Source of the DNA: Chloroflexota bacterium
GTDB taxonomy: Bacteria; Chloroflexota; Anaerolineae; Anaerolineales; VGOW01
DNA: 7,393 nucleotides
Assembly: GCA_016215145.1 (NCBI GenBank)
Contig: JACRLA010000463.1
Coordinates: 1-7,393, forward strand
Reading direction: 5' to 3'
Shown: positions 1-5,309 of the stretch, one piece after another
Layout of the letters: every line of letters begins with the position of its first letter
Position numbering within the stretch: the stretch's first letter is position 1
The notes under the pieces: generated by a model
Databases searched by the model: none
Seen by the model: the letters and a program-made list of their open reading frames with translations, nothing else
Told to the model about the DNA's origin: nothing
Made by a program: the position numbers and the translations under genes

Positions 1-179
1 ACCATTTGCGAGAGAAGCGCTTTTGCTTGCGCGTCTAACTGCGCCATTGCTTGCTCTTCTTGCACACGATAGATCATGGCAAAGACCAACACACTCGCCA
101 TCAGAATTACGATGCCGATGCTTAATGTGAATCGGGCGCCCAGGCTTAAACGAAATCGGGGAGAAAAAACTTCGTCCAT
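1..179 (-). CDS. Membrane-anchored sensor-like protein, N-terminal fragment (runs off window)
   Basis: This gene reads leftward and is cut by the window edge, leaving 59 codons and part of a sixtieth. The start ATG at 179-177 is preceded by GAGGTGAG (192-185) at good spacing, so the start is well supported. A short polar, arginine-containing N-terminus (residues 1-16) leads into one hydrophobic membrane segment (about 17-38). An amphipathic, Gln/Ala-rich helix follows (about 40-59). This is the usual start of a single-pass sensor such as a histidine kinase or chemoreceptor. The helix with repeated Gln-Ala pairs recalls the Tll0287-like (DUF3365) sensor domain, but too little is visible to say so firmly. 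No clear promoter lies directly upstream; the nearest strong one (523-494) is separated from it by a terminator. Confidence 0.7.
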   Translation of the reverse strand, partial: MDEVFSPRFRLSLGARFTLSIGIVILMASVLVFAMIYRVQEEQAMAQLDAQAKALLSQM

Positions 180-265
180 TGAAGCTCACCTCAAGACACA
201 GATCGTAACGGGCACCTTTGGCATGTTCCAGTGTCGTTTACATTAACTTCGCCCTGATGATCCTC

Positions 266-291
266 GCCACTCTACTTTGCCACTCTACTTT
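266..291. repeat. Perfect 13-bp tandem duplication
   Basis: GCCACTCTACTTT occurs twice in direct succession (266-278 and 279-291). It lies between the minus-strand terminator and the sensor-like gene at 1-179. It could be a replication-slippage duplication or a paired binding site upstream of that gene. Nothing else in the window shares it. Confidence 0.8.
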
Positions 292-296
292 CCGCG

Positions 297-338
297 AAAA
301 AAAAGAAACGCCGCTCTCAATTGAGAACGGCGTTTCTT
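297..338 (-). terminator. Intrinsic terminator of the short minus-strand transcript
   Basis: Read on the minus strand, an 11-bp stem (arms 338-328 and 313-303, built on GAAACGCCG and its complement) encloses the self-complementary TCTCAATTGAGA. It runs straight into eight T residues (304-297). Only the 314/327 pair is mismatched within an otherwise continuous palindrome. The T tract exists only in the minus direction, so it terminates leftward transcription. It sits just downstream of the 19-codon ORF and about 120 bases upstream of the sensor-like gene, so it either closes a stand-alone small transcript or gates read-through into the sensor. Confidence 0.88.
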
Positions 339-343
339 CCACC

Positions 344-374
344 GGTGAATGCGGCTTTACTTGCCGCACTCACC
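344..374 (-). promoter_or_regulatory. Hairpin overlapping the end of the 19-codon ORF
   Basis: In the minus-strand transcript GGTGAGTGCGGC (374-363) can pair with GCCGCATTCACC (355-344), giving 12 bp with one G-U wobble and a 7-base loop. The upstream arm encodes the last codons of the small ORF (Gly-Glu-Cys-Gly), and the stop codon TAA (359-357) lies in the loop. A ribosome finishing the ORF would therefore melt this stem. Hairpin plus terminator immediately after a tiny ORF is the geometry of a leader-peptide attenuator, although I could not find a convincing alternative anti-terminator pairing. Confidence 0.6.
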
Positions 375-416
375 TCCTGTAAGGGTTGGTGTGGATTGCT
401 GGTCACTCATATTCAT
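357..416 (-). CDS. Possible 19-residue peptide (leader peptide or small secreted/modified peptide)
   Basis: The ORF reads MNMSDQQSTPTLTGGECGK. It is polar, has one cysteine near the C-terminus and has no hydrophobic segment. I do not recognise it. In its favour are a near-consensus promoter upstream (523-494), a very strong Shine-Dalgarno tract (AAGGAGGAGGTGG, 438-426) and a terminator directly downstream. A weak point is spacing: the nearest GGAGG core is 11-12 bases from the first ATG and further from the second in-frame ATG (410-408), longer than the usual 5-9. It may be a leader peptide controlling the sensor-like gene at 1-179, a small functional peptide, or a chance ORF within a non-coding RNA. 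Confidence 0.4.
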   Translation of the reverse strand: MNMSDQQSTPTLTGGECGK

Positions 417-425
417 AAAGGGACA

Positions 426-439
426 CCACCTCCTCCTTT
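426..439 (-). promoter_or_regulatory. Extended Shine-Dalgarno tract before the 19-codon ORF
   Basis: AAAGGAGGAGGTGG on the minus strand contains two overlapping GGAGG cores complementary to the 3' end of 16S rRNA. It is the strongest ribosome-binding sequence in the window. A second copy of AGGAGGTG (378-371, with adjacent bases) lies inside the ORF. Confidence 0.6.
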
Positions 440-466
440 CGTATAGGATAGCAAAGGAATAAAAAG

Positions 467-481
467 GCTCACAGTGTGAGC
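467..481. promoter_or_regulatory. Perfect 15-bp palindrome, candidate operator
   Basis: GCTCACAGTGTGAGC has 7-bp arms around one central base. On the minus strand it lies about +7 to +21 relative to the start expected from the -10 box at 499-494, a classic place for a repressor site. A one-base loop is impossible in RNA, so a DNA-binding dimer is likelier than an RNA hairpin. The regulator is not identifiable. Confidence 0.5.
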
Positions 482-493
482 GATGATGGAGTG

Positions 494-523
494 ATTATGG
501 CATACATCAACCTCCCTTGTCAA
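494..523 (-). promoter_or_regulatory. Sigma-70-type promoter of the short minus-strand transcript
   Basis: A perfect -35 box TTGACA (523-518) is separated by 18 bases from the -10 box CATAAT (499-494). The predicted start is near 487, giving a transcript of about 190 nt to the terminator at 297. No other pair in the window is closer to consensus. Confidence 0.7.
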
Positions 524-550
524 CTTTAAGTCTTAGACGATTCTCGGCTC

Positions 551-580
551 TTGGCAGAACTTATCACTTCGTCATATACT
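551..580 (+). promoter_or_regulatory. Probable promoter of the AAA ATPase gene
   Basis: TTGGCA (551-556) and TATACT (575-580) are 18 bases apart, a plausible sigma-70 promoter reading toward the gene at 653. A second TATACT at 591-596 lacks a good -35 box. The predicted start near 587 would place the palindrome at 596-626 in the 5' untranslated region. The promoter is divergent from the minus-strand promoter at 523-494. Confidence 0.5.
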
Positions 581-595
581 CTATACACGCTATAC

Positions 596-626
596 TAGTA
601 GGACAAGTTTTAGACTTGTCCTACTA
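596..626. repeat. Dispersed palindromic repeat, copy 1
   Basis: TAGTAGGACAAG (596-607) and its exact complement CTTGTCCTACTA (615-626) flank a 7-base loop. The core GTAGGACAAG/CTTGTCCTAC recurs at 6755-6800, so this is a repeat family rather than a gene-specific structure. It lies 26 bases upstream of the GTG start of the AAA ATPase gene and would fold in its leader, leaving the ribosome-binding site free. Confidence 0.85.
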
Positions 627-652
627 CGTCTCTACAAAAAGAGAGGAACGCC

Positions 653-1954
653 GTGGCAGATACACCCGAACTCAACTCCATCATCGCTCAAGCGCAAAAA
701 GAAGACGAGCTGGGCATCCCGCCCGCCATCGTCAATGATCTTGTCCTGCGTATCTTGTTCAACGAAGGCGATGTGAGCATTGGTCGGTTGACCGACATCA
801 TTAAAATTCACGCCCAACTACTTGACGATATTCTGACGAAGATGCAGAAAGAGCAGATGGTTGAGGTCGCCAAAGCCGGAGCGATTGGTCGTTTGAGTTA
901 CGTCTATCGTCTCACCGACGAGGGAACGAAACGCTCACGCGACGCCTTCGAGCGTTCGCAATACATCGGCGCGGCGCCCGTCTCTATAGAGGCTTATAGT
1001 AAAGCGATCCTGCTGCAAACGAGTGGCAGCCGCGAAGTAGGTCCCGAGGATGTGAAAGCGGCGATTGCCCATTTGATTCTGCCGGATGGATTCCACCGCC
1101 GCATCGGTCCCGCCGTCAACGCCGGCACATCCATTTTCCTTTATGGACCTCCCGGCAACGGCAAGACCACTGTCGCCCAAGCAATCGCCAAACTTCTGGC
1201 TGGCACCGATCCGATCTGGGTTCCGTATTGCATCACCATCGGCGGACAGATCGTGCAAGTGGTTGATCCGCTGATTCACATCCCGTTGAAGATGGATACG
1301 AAGTTGCTCGGCGAAAAATATGGTCAGCCCGATAAACGCTGGGGGCTCTTTCAACGTCCGGCGGTGATGGTCGGCGGCGAATTAAAAATGGACGCGCTCG
1401 ATCTACGGTTCGATCCGATTGCCAAATTTTATGAGGGACCTCTACAGCTTAAAGCAAACGGCGGCATGTTCCTCATTGACGACTTTGGACGGCAGCAAGT
1501 AAGCCCGCAAGATTTGCTCAATCGCTGGATCGTGCCACTCGAAAGCGCGTTTGATTTTCTACGACTGCAAACCGGGCAAACGATCCAAGTGCCGTTCAAG
1601 CAACTGATCATCTTCTCCACCAATCTCGATCCGGCGCAGTTGGTGGATGGCGCGTTCTTGCGGCGCATTCAAATGAAGGTTGAAGTCTCCAGCCCGGACG
1701 AGAAAATGTTTTATCAAATTTTCGCCAAGATGTGCGAGATTTATAAAGTAGCCTTTGATAAAGACAGCTTCGTTCATCTGGTGCAGAAGTGGTACCGTGA
1801 ACCGAAACGCACTTTACAATCCGTCCACCCGCGCGACATTATCAAGACTGTCGTTTCTATTTGTAATTACGAAGGCACACCGCCCAAACTTACACCCGCG
1901 CTCATTGACGAAGCGTGCCGAAGCTATTTTGTGGATCTGAAACAATCTCAATAA
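653..1954 (+). CDS. AAA+ ATPase with winged-helix-like N-terminal region
   Basis: The protein has 433 residues. Residues about 20-95 look like a winged-helix domain, ending in a segment (YVYRLTDEG, 83-91) typical of the wing and following strand in such folds. The AAA+ core follows: Walker A GPPGNGKTT (165-173), Walker B MFLIDDFGR (272-280), sensor-1 FSTN (321-324), a possible arginine finger at R337/R338, and sensor-2 in VHPRD (391-395). All elements for ATP hydrolysis are present. About 100 residues separate Walker A and B, longer than in minimal AAA modules, suggesting an insertion. There is no membrane segment, so it should be cytosolic. The GTG start is supported by GAGAGG (641-646) six bases upstream. 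The reading frame ends in three consecutive in-frame stops (1952-1960). The cellular role is unknown; the following genes give no clear hint and are separated by a hairpin. The family is clear, the function is not. Confidence 0.85.
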   Translation: MADTPELNSIIAQAQKEDELGIPPAIVNDLVLRILFNEGDVSIGRLTDIIKIHAQLLDDILTKMQKEQMVEVAKAGAIGRLSYVYRLTDEGTKRSRDAFERSQYIGAAPVSIEAYSKAILLQTSGSREVGPEDVKAAIAHLILPDGFHRRIGPAVNAGTSIFLYGPPGNGKTTVAQAIAKLLAGTDPIWVPYCITIGGQIVQVVDPLIHIPLKMDTKLLGEKYGQPDKRWGLFQRPAVMVGGELKMDALDLRFDPIAKFYEGPLQLKANGGMFLIDDFGRQQVSPQDLLNRWIVPLESAFDFLRLQTGQTIQVPFKQLIIFSTNLDPAQLVDGAFLRRIQMKVEVSSPDEKMFYQIFAKMCEIYKVAFDKDSFVHLVQKWYREPKRTLQSVHPRDIIKTVVSICNYEGTPPKLTPALIDEACRSYFVDLKQSQ

Positions 1955-1973
1955 TAATGAGCGGATGAAAAGG

Positions 1974-2025
1974 ATGAAAGGGGTGAAGGGGATCATCATC
2001 TTGTCATCCCCTTCACCCCCTTCAT
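1974..2025. repeat. Large intergenic inverted repeat (20-bp arms)
   Basis: Arms 1974-1993 (purine-rich) and 2006-2025 (pyrimidine-rich) are complementary except at one position, with a 12-base loop. The left arm continues a rhythmic series of GGATGAAA-like units starting at 1963. No T tract follows on either strand, so it is not a standard intrinsic terminator. It may act as a transcript-stabilising or processing hairpin between the ATPase and CBS genes, or be another dispersed repeat. Confidence 0.75.
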
Positions 2026-2050
2026 AATCTCACCCGGAGTCTAAACTTCA

Positions 2051-3457
2051 ATGCCCTCTCTCACCGCCCTCCGCGTCTACGATAACATTCTCGACACCAT
2101 CGGCAACACGCCGCTTGTTAAACTGAATCGAATCACACAAAGCTTGCAATGCAAGATGTACGGCAAGTTGGAATTTTTTAATCCCGGCGGGTCGGTCAAA
2201 GATCGAATCGGTCTGGCGATGATCGAAGACGCCGAGCGCAGCGGAAAGTTGAAGCCCGGTGGCACGGTAGTCGAAAGCACCAGCGGCAACACCGGAGTCG
2301 GGCTGGCGCTCGCTTGCGTAATCAAGGGCTATAAATCTGTTTTCGTCATGCCCGATAAGATGAGCATGGAAAAGATTCGCCTGCTCCGCGCGTTTGGGGC
2401 AAAGGTGGTCATTACGCCCACGGCGGTTGAACCAAATGATCCGCGCTCGTATTACAGTGTCGCCAACAAAATTGTCGCCGAGACTCCCAACGCGATTCTC
2501 GCCAATCAATATCACAACCCGATCAACCCTGAAGCGCACATCCGAACAACGGGACCCGAAATTTGGGATCAGACTCAGGGGGCGGTGACCGATGTGGTGA
2601 TCGGCATGGGAACAGGTGGCACCGTCACGGGCGTGGCGCGTTATCTTAAGTCAAAAAATCCCGCCATTAAAATCATCGGCGTGGACATCGTCGGATCACT
2701 TTTGTACGATACGTGGCGACTCGGTCACATCCCGCCGGAGCCGTTTTTGAAAACGTACAAGATCGAAGGCATCGGCGAAGATTTTCTTCCTTCGACTCTC
2801 GATCTGTCATTGGTGGATGAAGTGATGCAGGTGGGCGATAAAGAATCGTTTCTCGCCGCGCGGCGTTTGGTGCGCGAAGAAGGAATTTTTTGCGGTGGAT
2901 CATCGGGGAGTGCCGTTGCCGGTGCGCTGCGTTACGCCAAAAATTTAGGCGCGGATCGATTCGTCGTCGTCATCATCCCCGATTCGGGTTCGCGCTATCT
3001 CTCCAAGATGTTTGACGACGAGTGGATGCGCGAGATGGGTTTCCTTGAATCGGCCTGGAGCGAAGTGCGTGCCAGCGATATTTTGGCGAGCAAAGCCGTG
3101 CATGAACTTTACACTGCCAAGCCGCAAGATCGCATGACCGAATTGGTAGCGCGCATGAAGAAACACGACATCTCGCAATTGCCCGTCGTGAGCGAAGACG
3201 GAAAACTGGTGGGCATGGTGAGCGAAGTAGATTTGTTGAATCATTTGATCACCAACGATCACAAACACGATCCATCGGAGACGATCCAACATATCACGCG
3301 CGCCGAAGTCGCCTCGGTCGCGCCCGATATGCCGCTTGAGGCACTGATGTCTATCTTCGTCAACGGGCAAGTCGCCGTTGTGATCAGCGATGGCAAACCC
3401 GTCGGCATCCTCACCAAGATTGATTTGCTCGATTATCTTTCGTCGCGGGAAAAATAA
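2051..3457 (+). CDS. Cystathionine beta-synthase-type PLP enzyme with two C-terminal CBS domains
   Basis: A 468-residue fold-type II PLP enzyme. Family members condense serine, or an activated serine, with homocysteine to give cystathionine; relatives make cysteine from sulfide. Visible motifs are SVKDRIG with the PLP lysine K50, STSGNTG (76-82) for substrate carboxylate binding, GMGTGGT (185-191) for the PLP phosphate, GIGEDFLP (240-247) and CGGSSGS (281-287). GIGEDFLP and the segment QYHNPINPEAH (153-163) favour cystathionine beta-synthase over CysK/CysM. Residues about 343-400 and 408-465 form two CBS domains, which in this family bind adenosyl ligands and regulate activity. The N-terminal haem region of the animal enzyme is absent. 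Length matches bacterial CBS proteins such as the mycobacterial one. The only Shine-Dalgarno candidate is GGAG (2036-2039), 11 bases from the ATG. The next gene begins 3 bases after the stop, so co-expression is expected. Use of serine versus O-phosphoserine cannot be read from the sequence. Confidence 0.92.
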   Translation: MPSLTALRVYDNILDTIGNTPLVKLNRITQSLQCKMYGKLEFFNPGGSVKDRIGLAMIEDAERSGKLKPGGTVVESTSGNTGVGLALACVIKGYKSVFVMPDKMSMEKIRLLRAFGAKVVITPTAVEPNDPRSYYSVANKIVAETPNAILANQYHNPINPEAHIRTTGPEIWDQTQGAVTDVVIGMGTGGTVTGVARYLKSKNPAIKIIGVDIVGSLLYDTWRLGHIPPEPFLKTYKIEGIGEDFLPSTLDLSLVDEVMQVGDKESFLAARRLVREEGIFCGGSSGSAVAGALRYAKNLGADRFVVVIIPDSGSRYLSKMFDDEWMREMGFLESAWSEVRASDILASKAVHELYTAKPQDRMTELVARMKKHDISQLPVVSEDGKLVGMVSEVDLLNHLITNDHKHDPSETIQHITRAEVASVAPDMPLEALMSIFVNGQVAVVISDGKPVGILTKIDLLDYLSSREK

Positions 3458-3460
3458 AAA

Positions 3461-4297
3461 GTGTCCTCACCGCCCTCCCCCACCCTACGCATCGTCCCCA
3501 TTCACTCGCTCGTCGAACACGAATACAACGATATTCAACGCACACTGCCGCTCGCCAAACGGCTCGAAGCCGAAGGATTATTGAAGAACCCGCCCATCGT
3601 GGCGCAGCTCGAAGGTGAACAGCGTTACGTGGTGTTAGACGGCGCAAACCGCACCACGGCGTTGGCGCAGCTCCACTATGAACATTGTTTAGTACAAGTG
3701 GTGAACTACGAACCGCCGCAGGTGACTCTCTCCACCTGGCACCACTTGGTGACGGGCATTGGTCTCGAACCATTTACGCAAGAGATCGCCGCCGTGAACG
3801 ATATTGACCTGCATCAATCTGATCTTCTGCGCGCCCGCGCCGAACTTGCCCAACGCGAACTCATCGCTTGTATCATCCGCTCGGATAATAAAGTGTTAGC
3901 GGTTTCATCGCACCATCGCCGCATTCACGATAAGAATACAGTTTTGAATGCAATGGTGGATACTTACAAAGAAAAGGGCGGCTTGCATCGCGCCGTCGCC
4001 GACAACATAGACGAGGCGCGCAAACTTTTCCCCAACGTCACGGCGCTCGTCATCTTCCCCAATTACGAATCTTCCGAAGTAATGATCTTGGCACGCGATG
4101 GTGAATTATTGCCAACGGGTTTAACACGGCACTTGATTCAAGGGCGGGTGCTGCGAGTCAACTATCCGTTGAGCGAACTCAAATCGAATGAGTCACTTGA
4201 GAAGAAGAATGCAAAACTTCAAGAGTGGATGCAGAAGAAGAATGTGACGAAAGAAGTGAGACTGTACGCCGAGGCGACATATTTATTTGATGAGTGA
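3461..4297 (+). CDS. ParB/SerK/SbnI-like protein, candidate free L-serine kinase
   Basis: The protein has 278 residues. Its N-terminal part (about 10-90) has the ParB/sulfiredoxin-like pattern: VEHEYND (18-24), a helix ending in GLLKNPPIV (39-47), then VVLDGANRTTAL (57-68). The acidic HE motif and DGxxR segment resemble those of archaeal SerK and staphylococcal SbnI, which phosphorylate free serine to O-phosphoserine. Here the usual DGHHR-like loop reads DGANR, so activity is not assured. It is not a chromosome-partitioning ParB: there is no central helix-turn-helix motif and no ParA neighbour. The GTG start lies 3 bases after the stop of the CBS enzyme gene with only weak purine-rich sequence upstream, suggesting translational coupling. 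Beside an enzyme that can consume activated serine, a serine kinase role is attractive. It remains inference; another ParB-fold nucleotide-using enzyme is possible. Confidence 0.65.
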   Translation: MSSPPSPTLRIVPIHSLVEHEYNDIQRTLPLAKRLEAEGLLKNPPIVAQLEGEQRYVVLDGANRTTALAQLHYEHCLVQVVNYEPPQVTLSTWHHLVTGIGLEPFTQEIAAVNDIDLHQSDLLRARAELAQRELIACIIRSDNKVLAVSSHHRRIHDKNTVLNAMVDTYKEKGGLHRAVADNIDEARKLFPNVTALVIFPNYESSEVMILARDGELLPTGLTRHLIQGRVLRVNYPLSELKSNESLEKKNAKLQEWMQKKNVTKEVRLYAEATYLFDE

Positions 4298-4376
4298 AAC
4301 CCGCACAGTCTTTTGTGCAAGTTTCTGACGAGTTGACGTTTGTCACAAGCCAAATGACGCTTCCGAATTTTGCGCG

Positions 4377-4419
4377 CCTTCATTACACTATGAGACTGAT
4401 ACAATTTTTGTAATGAAGG
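4377..4419 (+). promoter_or_regulatory. Inverted repeat covering the promoter and ribosome-binding site of the DUF2085-like gene
   Basis: CCTTCATTACA (4377-4387) and TGTAATGAAGG (4409-4419) are exact complements, with centres 32 bp apart, about three helical turns. A possible -10 box TACAAT (4400-4405) lies between the arms; the matching -35 is poor. The right arm contains most of the ribosome-binding site AAGGA (4416-4420). The arms could be paired operator half-sites, or an RNA stem hiding the ribosome-binding site if transcription starts further upstream. Confidence 0.5.
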
Positions 4420-4426
4420 ACACACC

Positions 4427-5194
4427 ATGACCGCGCCCATTCCCCAATCTGCTACGCTCGCCTCACGAAACTTTAATCTCTTCCTCAACCGAATCATTCA
4501 CGCTTTTGCGAGTCACTGGTTGTTGCTCTTCAACATCCTCATGGGCGTGTACGTCTGGCTTCCTTGGCTCGCGCCAGTGTTTATGAAACTCGGTTGGGCA
4601 TCGGCGGGCAATCTCATCTACTCAATTTATTCCACGCAATGCCATCAACTGCCGGAGCGATCTTACTTCCTCTTCGGCGATAAGTTCATGTATTCGCTCG
4701 CCGACGTGCAAGCCGCATGGCGGAACACGAACCAGCCGTTTATCTTGCGACAGTTCACCGGCAACGACACAATGGGCTGGAAGGTCGCCTGGTCAGATCG
4801 CATGATCTCGATGTACACCACGATCTTTTTTGTCGGCGTGTTGCACGGCGCGATTCGTAAATGGCTGCGCCCGATGCCGCTCTGGGCGTTTGTGGTGTCC
4901 ACTTTGCCCATGGCAATTGACGGCGGCACGCACCTCATCAGCGATCTGGCGGGCATCGGAAATGGATTTCGTGACTCGAATGCTTGGCTCGCCTTGCTCA
5001 CCAACAACGCATTCGCGCCATTGTTTTATGCGGGTGATGCCGTCGGTTCATTTAATTGGTGGATGCGCTTAATCAGCGGAATCATTTTTGGCGTGGGCAT
5101 TGTGTGGTTAGCCTATCCACATCTGGAAGATGCTTTTTCTGAAGTAGTTCACGACATCGAAAGCAAATTTCATCGCGCTGGGTTGAAAACGTAA
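4427..5194 (+). CDS. DUF2085-like integral membrane protein
   Basis: The protein has 255 residues and about four membrane segments (roughly 31-53, 124-142, 150-166 and 210-231). The signature of the DUF2085 family is visible: CHQLPERSY (72-80) after the first membrane segment and PMAIDGGTHL (161-170) at the end of the third. The second conserved region, usually a cysteine-containing CxRC-type motif followed by a membrane helix, reads WSDRMISMY (122-130) here, keeping the arginine but lacking cysteines. The only cysteine in the protein is C72. The function of the family is unknown. The ATG start is supported by AAGGA six bases upstream. Flanking genes are separated by over 100 bases on each side, so it is probably transcribed alone, possibly controlled through the inverted repeat at 4377-4419. 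Confidence 0.75.
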   Translation: MTAPIPQSATLASRNFNLFLNRIIHAFASHWLLLFNILMGVYVWLPWLAPVFMKLGWASAGNLIYSIYSTQCHQLPERSYFLFGDKFMYSLADVQAAWRNTNQPFILRQFTGNDTMGWKVAWSDRMISMYTTIFFVGVLHGAIRKWLRPMPLWAFVVSTLPMAIDGGTHLISDLAGIGNGFRDSNAWLALLTNNAFAPLFYAGDAVGSFNWWMRLISGIIFGVGIVWLAYPHLEDAFSEVVHDIESKFHRAGLKT

Positions 5195-5213
5195 TTTATG
5201 GTAACTGCTCAGA

Positions 5214-5287
5214 CGTCATTGCGAGTCTTCGAGAAGCAATCTCAAAACGAGAGCGGGATTGCTTCGCAAAGTGCGCTCGCAATGACG
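5214..5287. repeat. Dispersed palindromic element of the CGTCATTGCGAG type
   Basis: Outer arms CGTCATTGCGAG (5214-5225) and CTCGCAATGACG (5276-5287) are exact complements. Nested inside are GAAGCAATC (5233-5241) and GATTGCTTC (5257-5265), also exact. The 74-base element fills most of the gap between the DUF2085-like and CcdA-like genes. Palindromes with this consensus occur in intergenic regions of many unrelated bacteria and resemble small non-autonomous mobile elements. There is no ORF inside and only one copy in the window. Confidence 0.85.
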
Positions 5288-5309
5288 GGTGGCTAAGTAG
5301 TTTCAATTT

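Noticed and set aside
238..369. Minus-strand GTG-started ORF of 43 codons beginning inside the 19-codon ORF
   Set aside because: The AGGAGG is only 3 bases from the GTG and the ORF runs straight through the terminator stem and T tract, so it would be rarely transcribed in full.
424..440. Plus-strand CACCACCTCCTCCTTTC resembles the 3' end of 16S rRNA
   Set aside because: It is the complement of the minus-strand ribosome-binding tract. No other 16S sequence precedes it.
517..738. Plus-strand ORF of 73 codons
   Set aside because: It spans the predicted promoter and palindrome and overlaps the AAA ATPase in another frame; the translation is low-complexity Arg-rich with no family resemblance.
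935..1354. Minus-strand ORF of 139 codons
   Set aside because: It lies wholly inside the AAA ATPase gene whose motifs are intact; no ribosome-binding site or recognisable domain.
2048..2539. Minus-strand ORF of 163 codons
   Set aside because: Antisense shadow of the well-conserved CBS enzyme gene.
3461..4297. Chromosome-partitioning ParB or Noc protein
   Set aside because: Only the ParB-like fold motifs are present; there is no visible helix-turn-helix domain, no ParA gene and no parS-like site, while the neighbour is a sulfur amino acid enzyme.
4303..4318. Small hairpin (GCACA/TGTGC) after the serine kinase-like gene, possible terminator
   Set aside because: The stem is only about 5 bp and no T tract follows, so a terminator call is not supported.
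4219..4497. Minus-strand ORF of 92 codons across the gap before the DUF2085-like gene
   Set aside because: It overlaps the ends of two supported genes and the inverted repeat between them; its composition is unconvincing.
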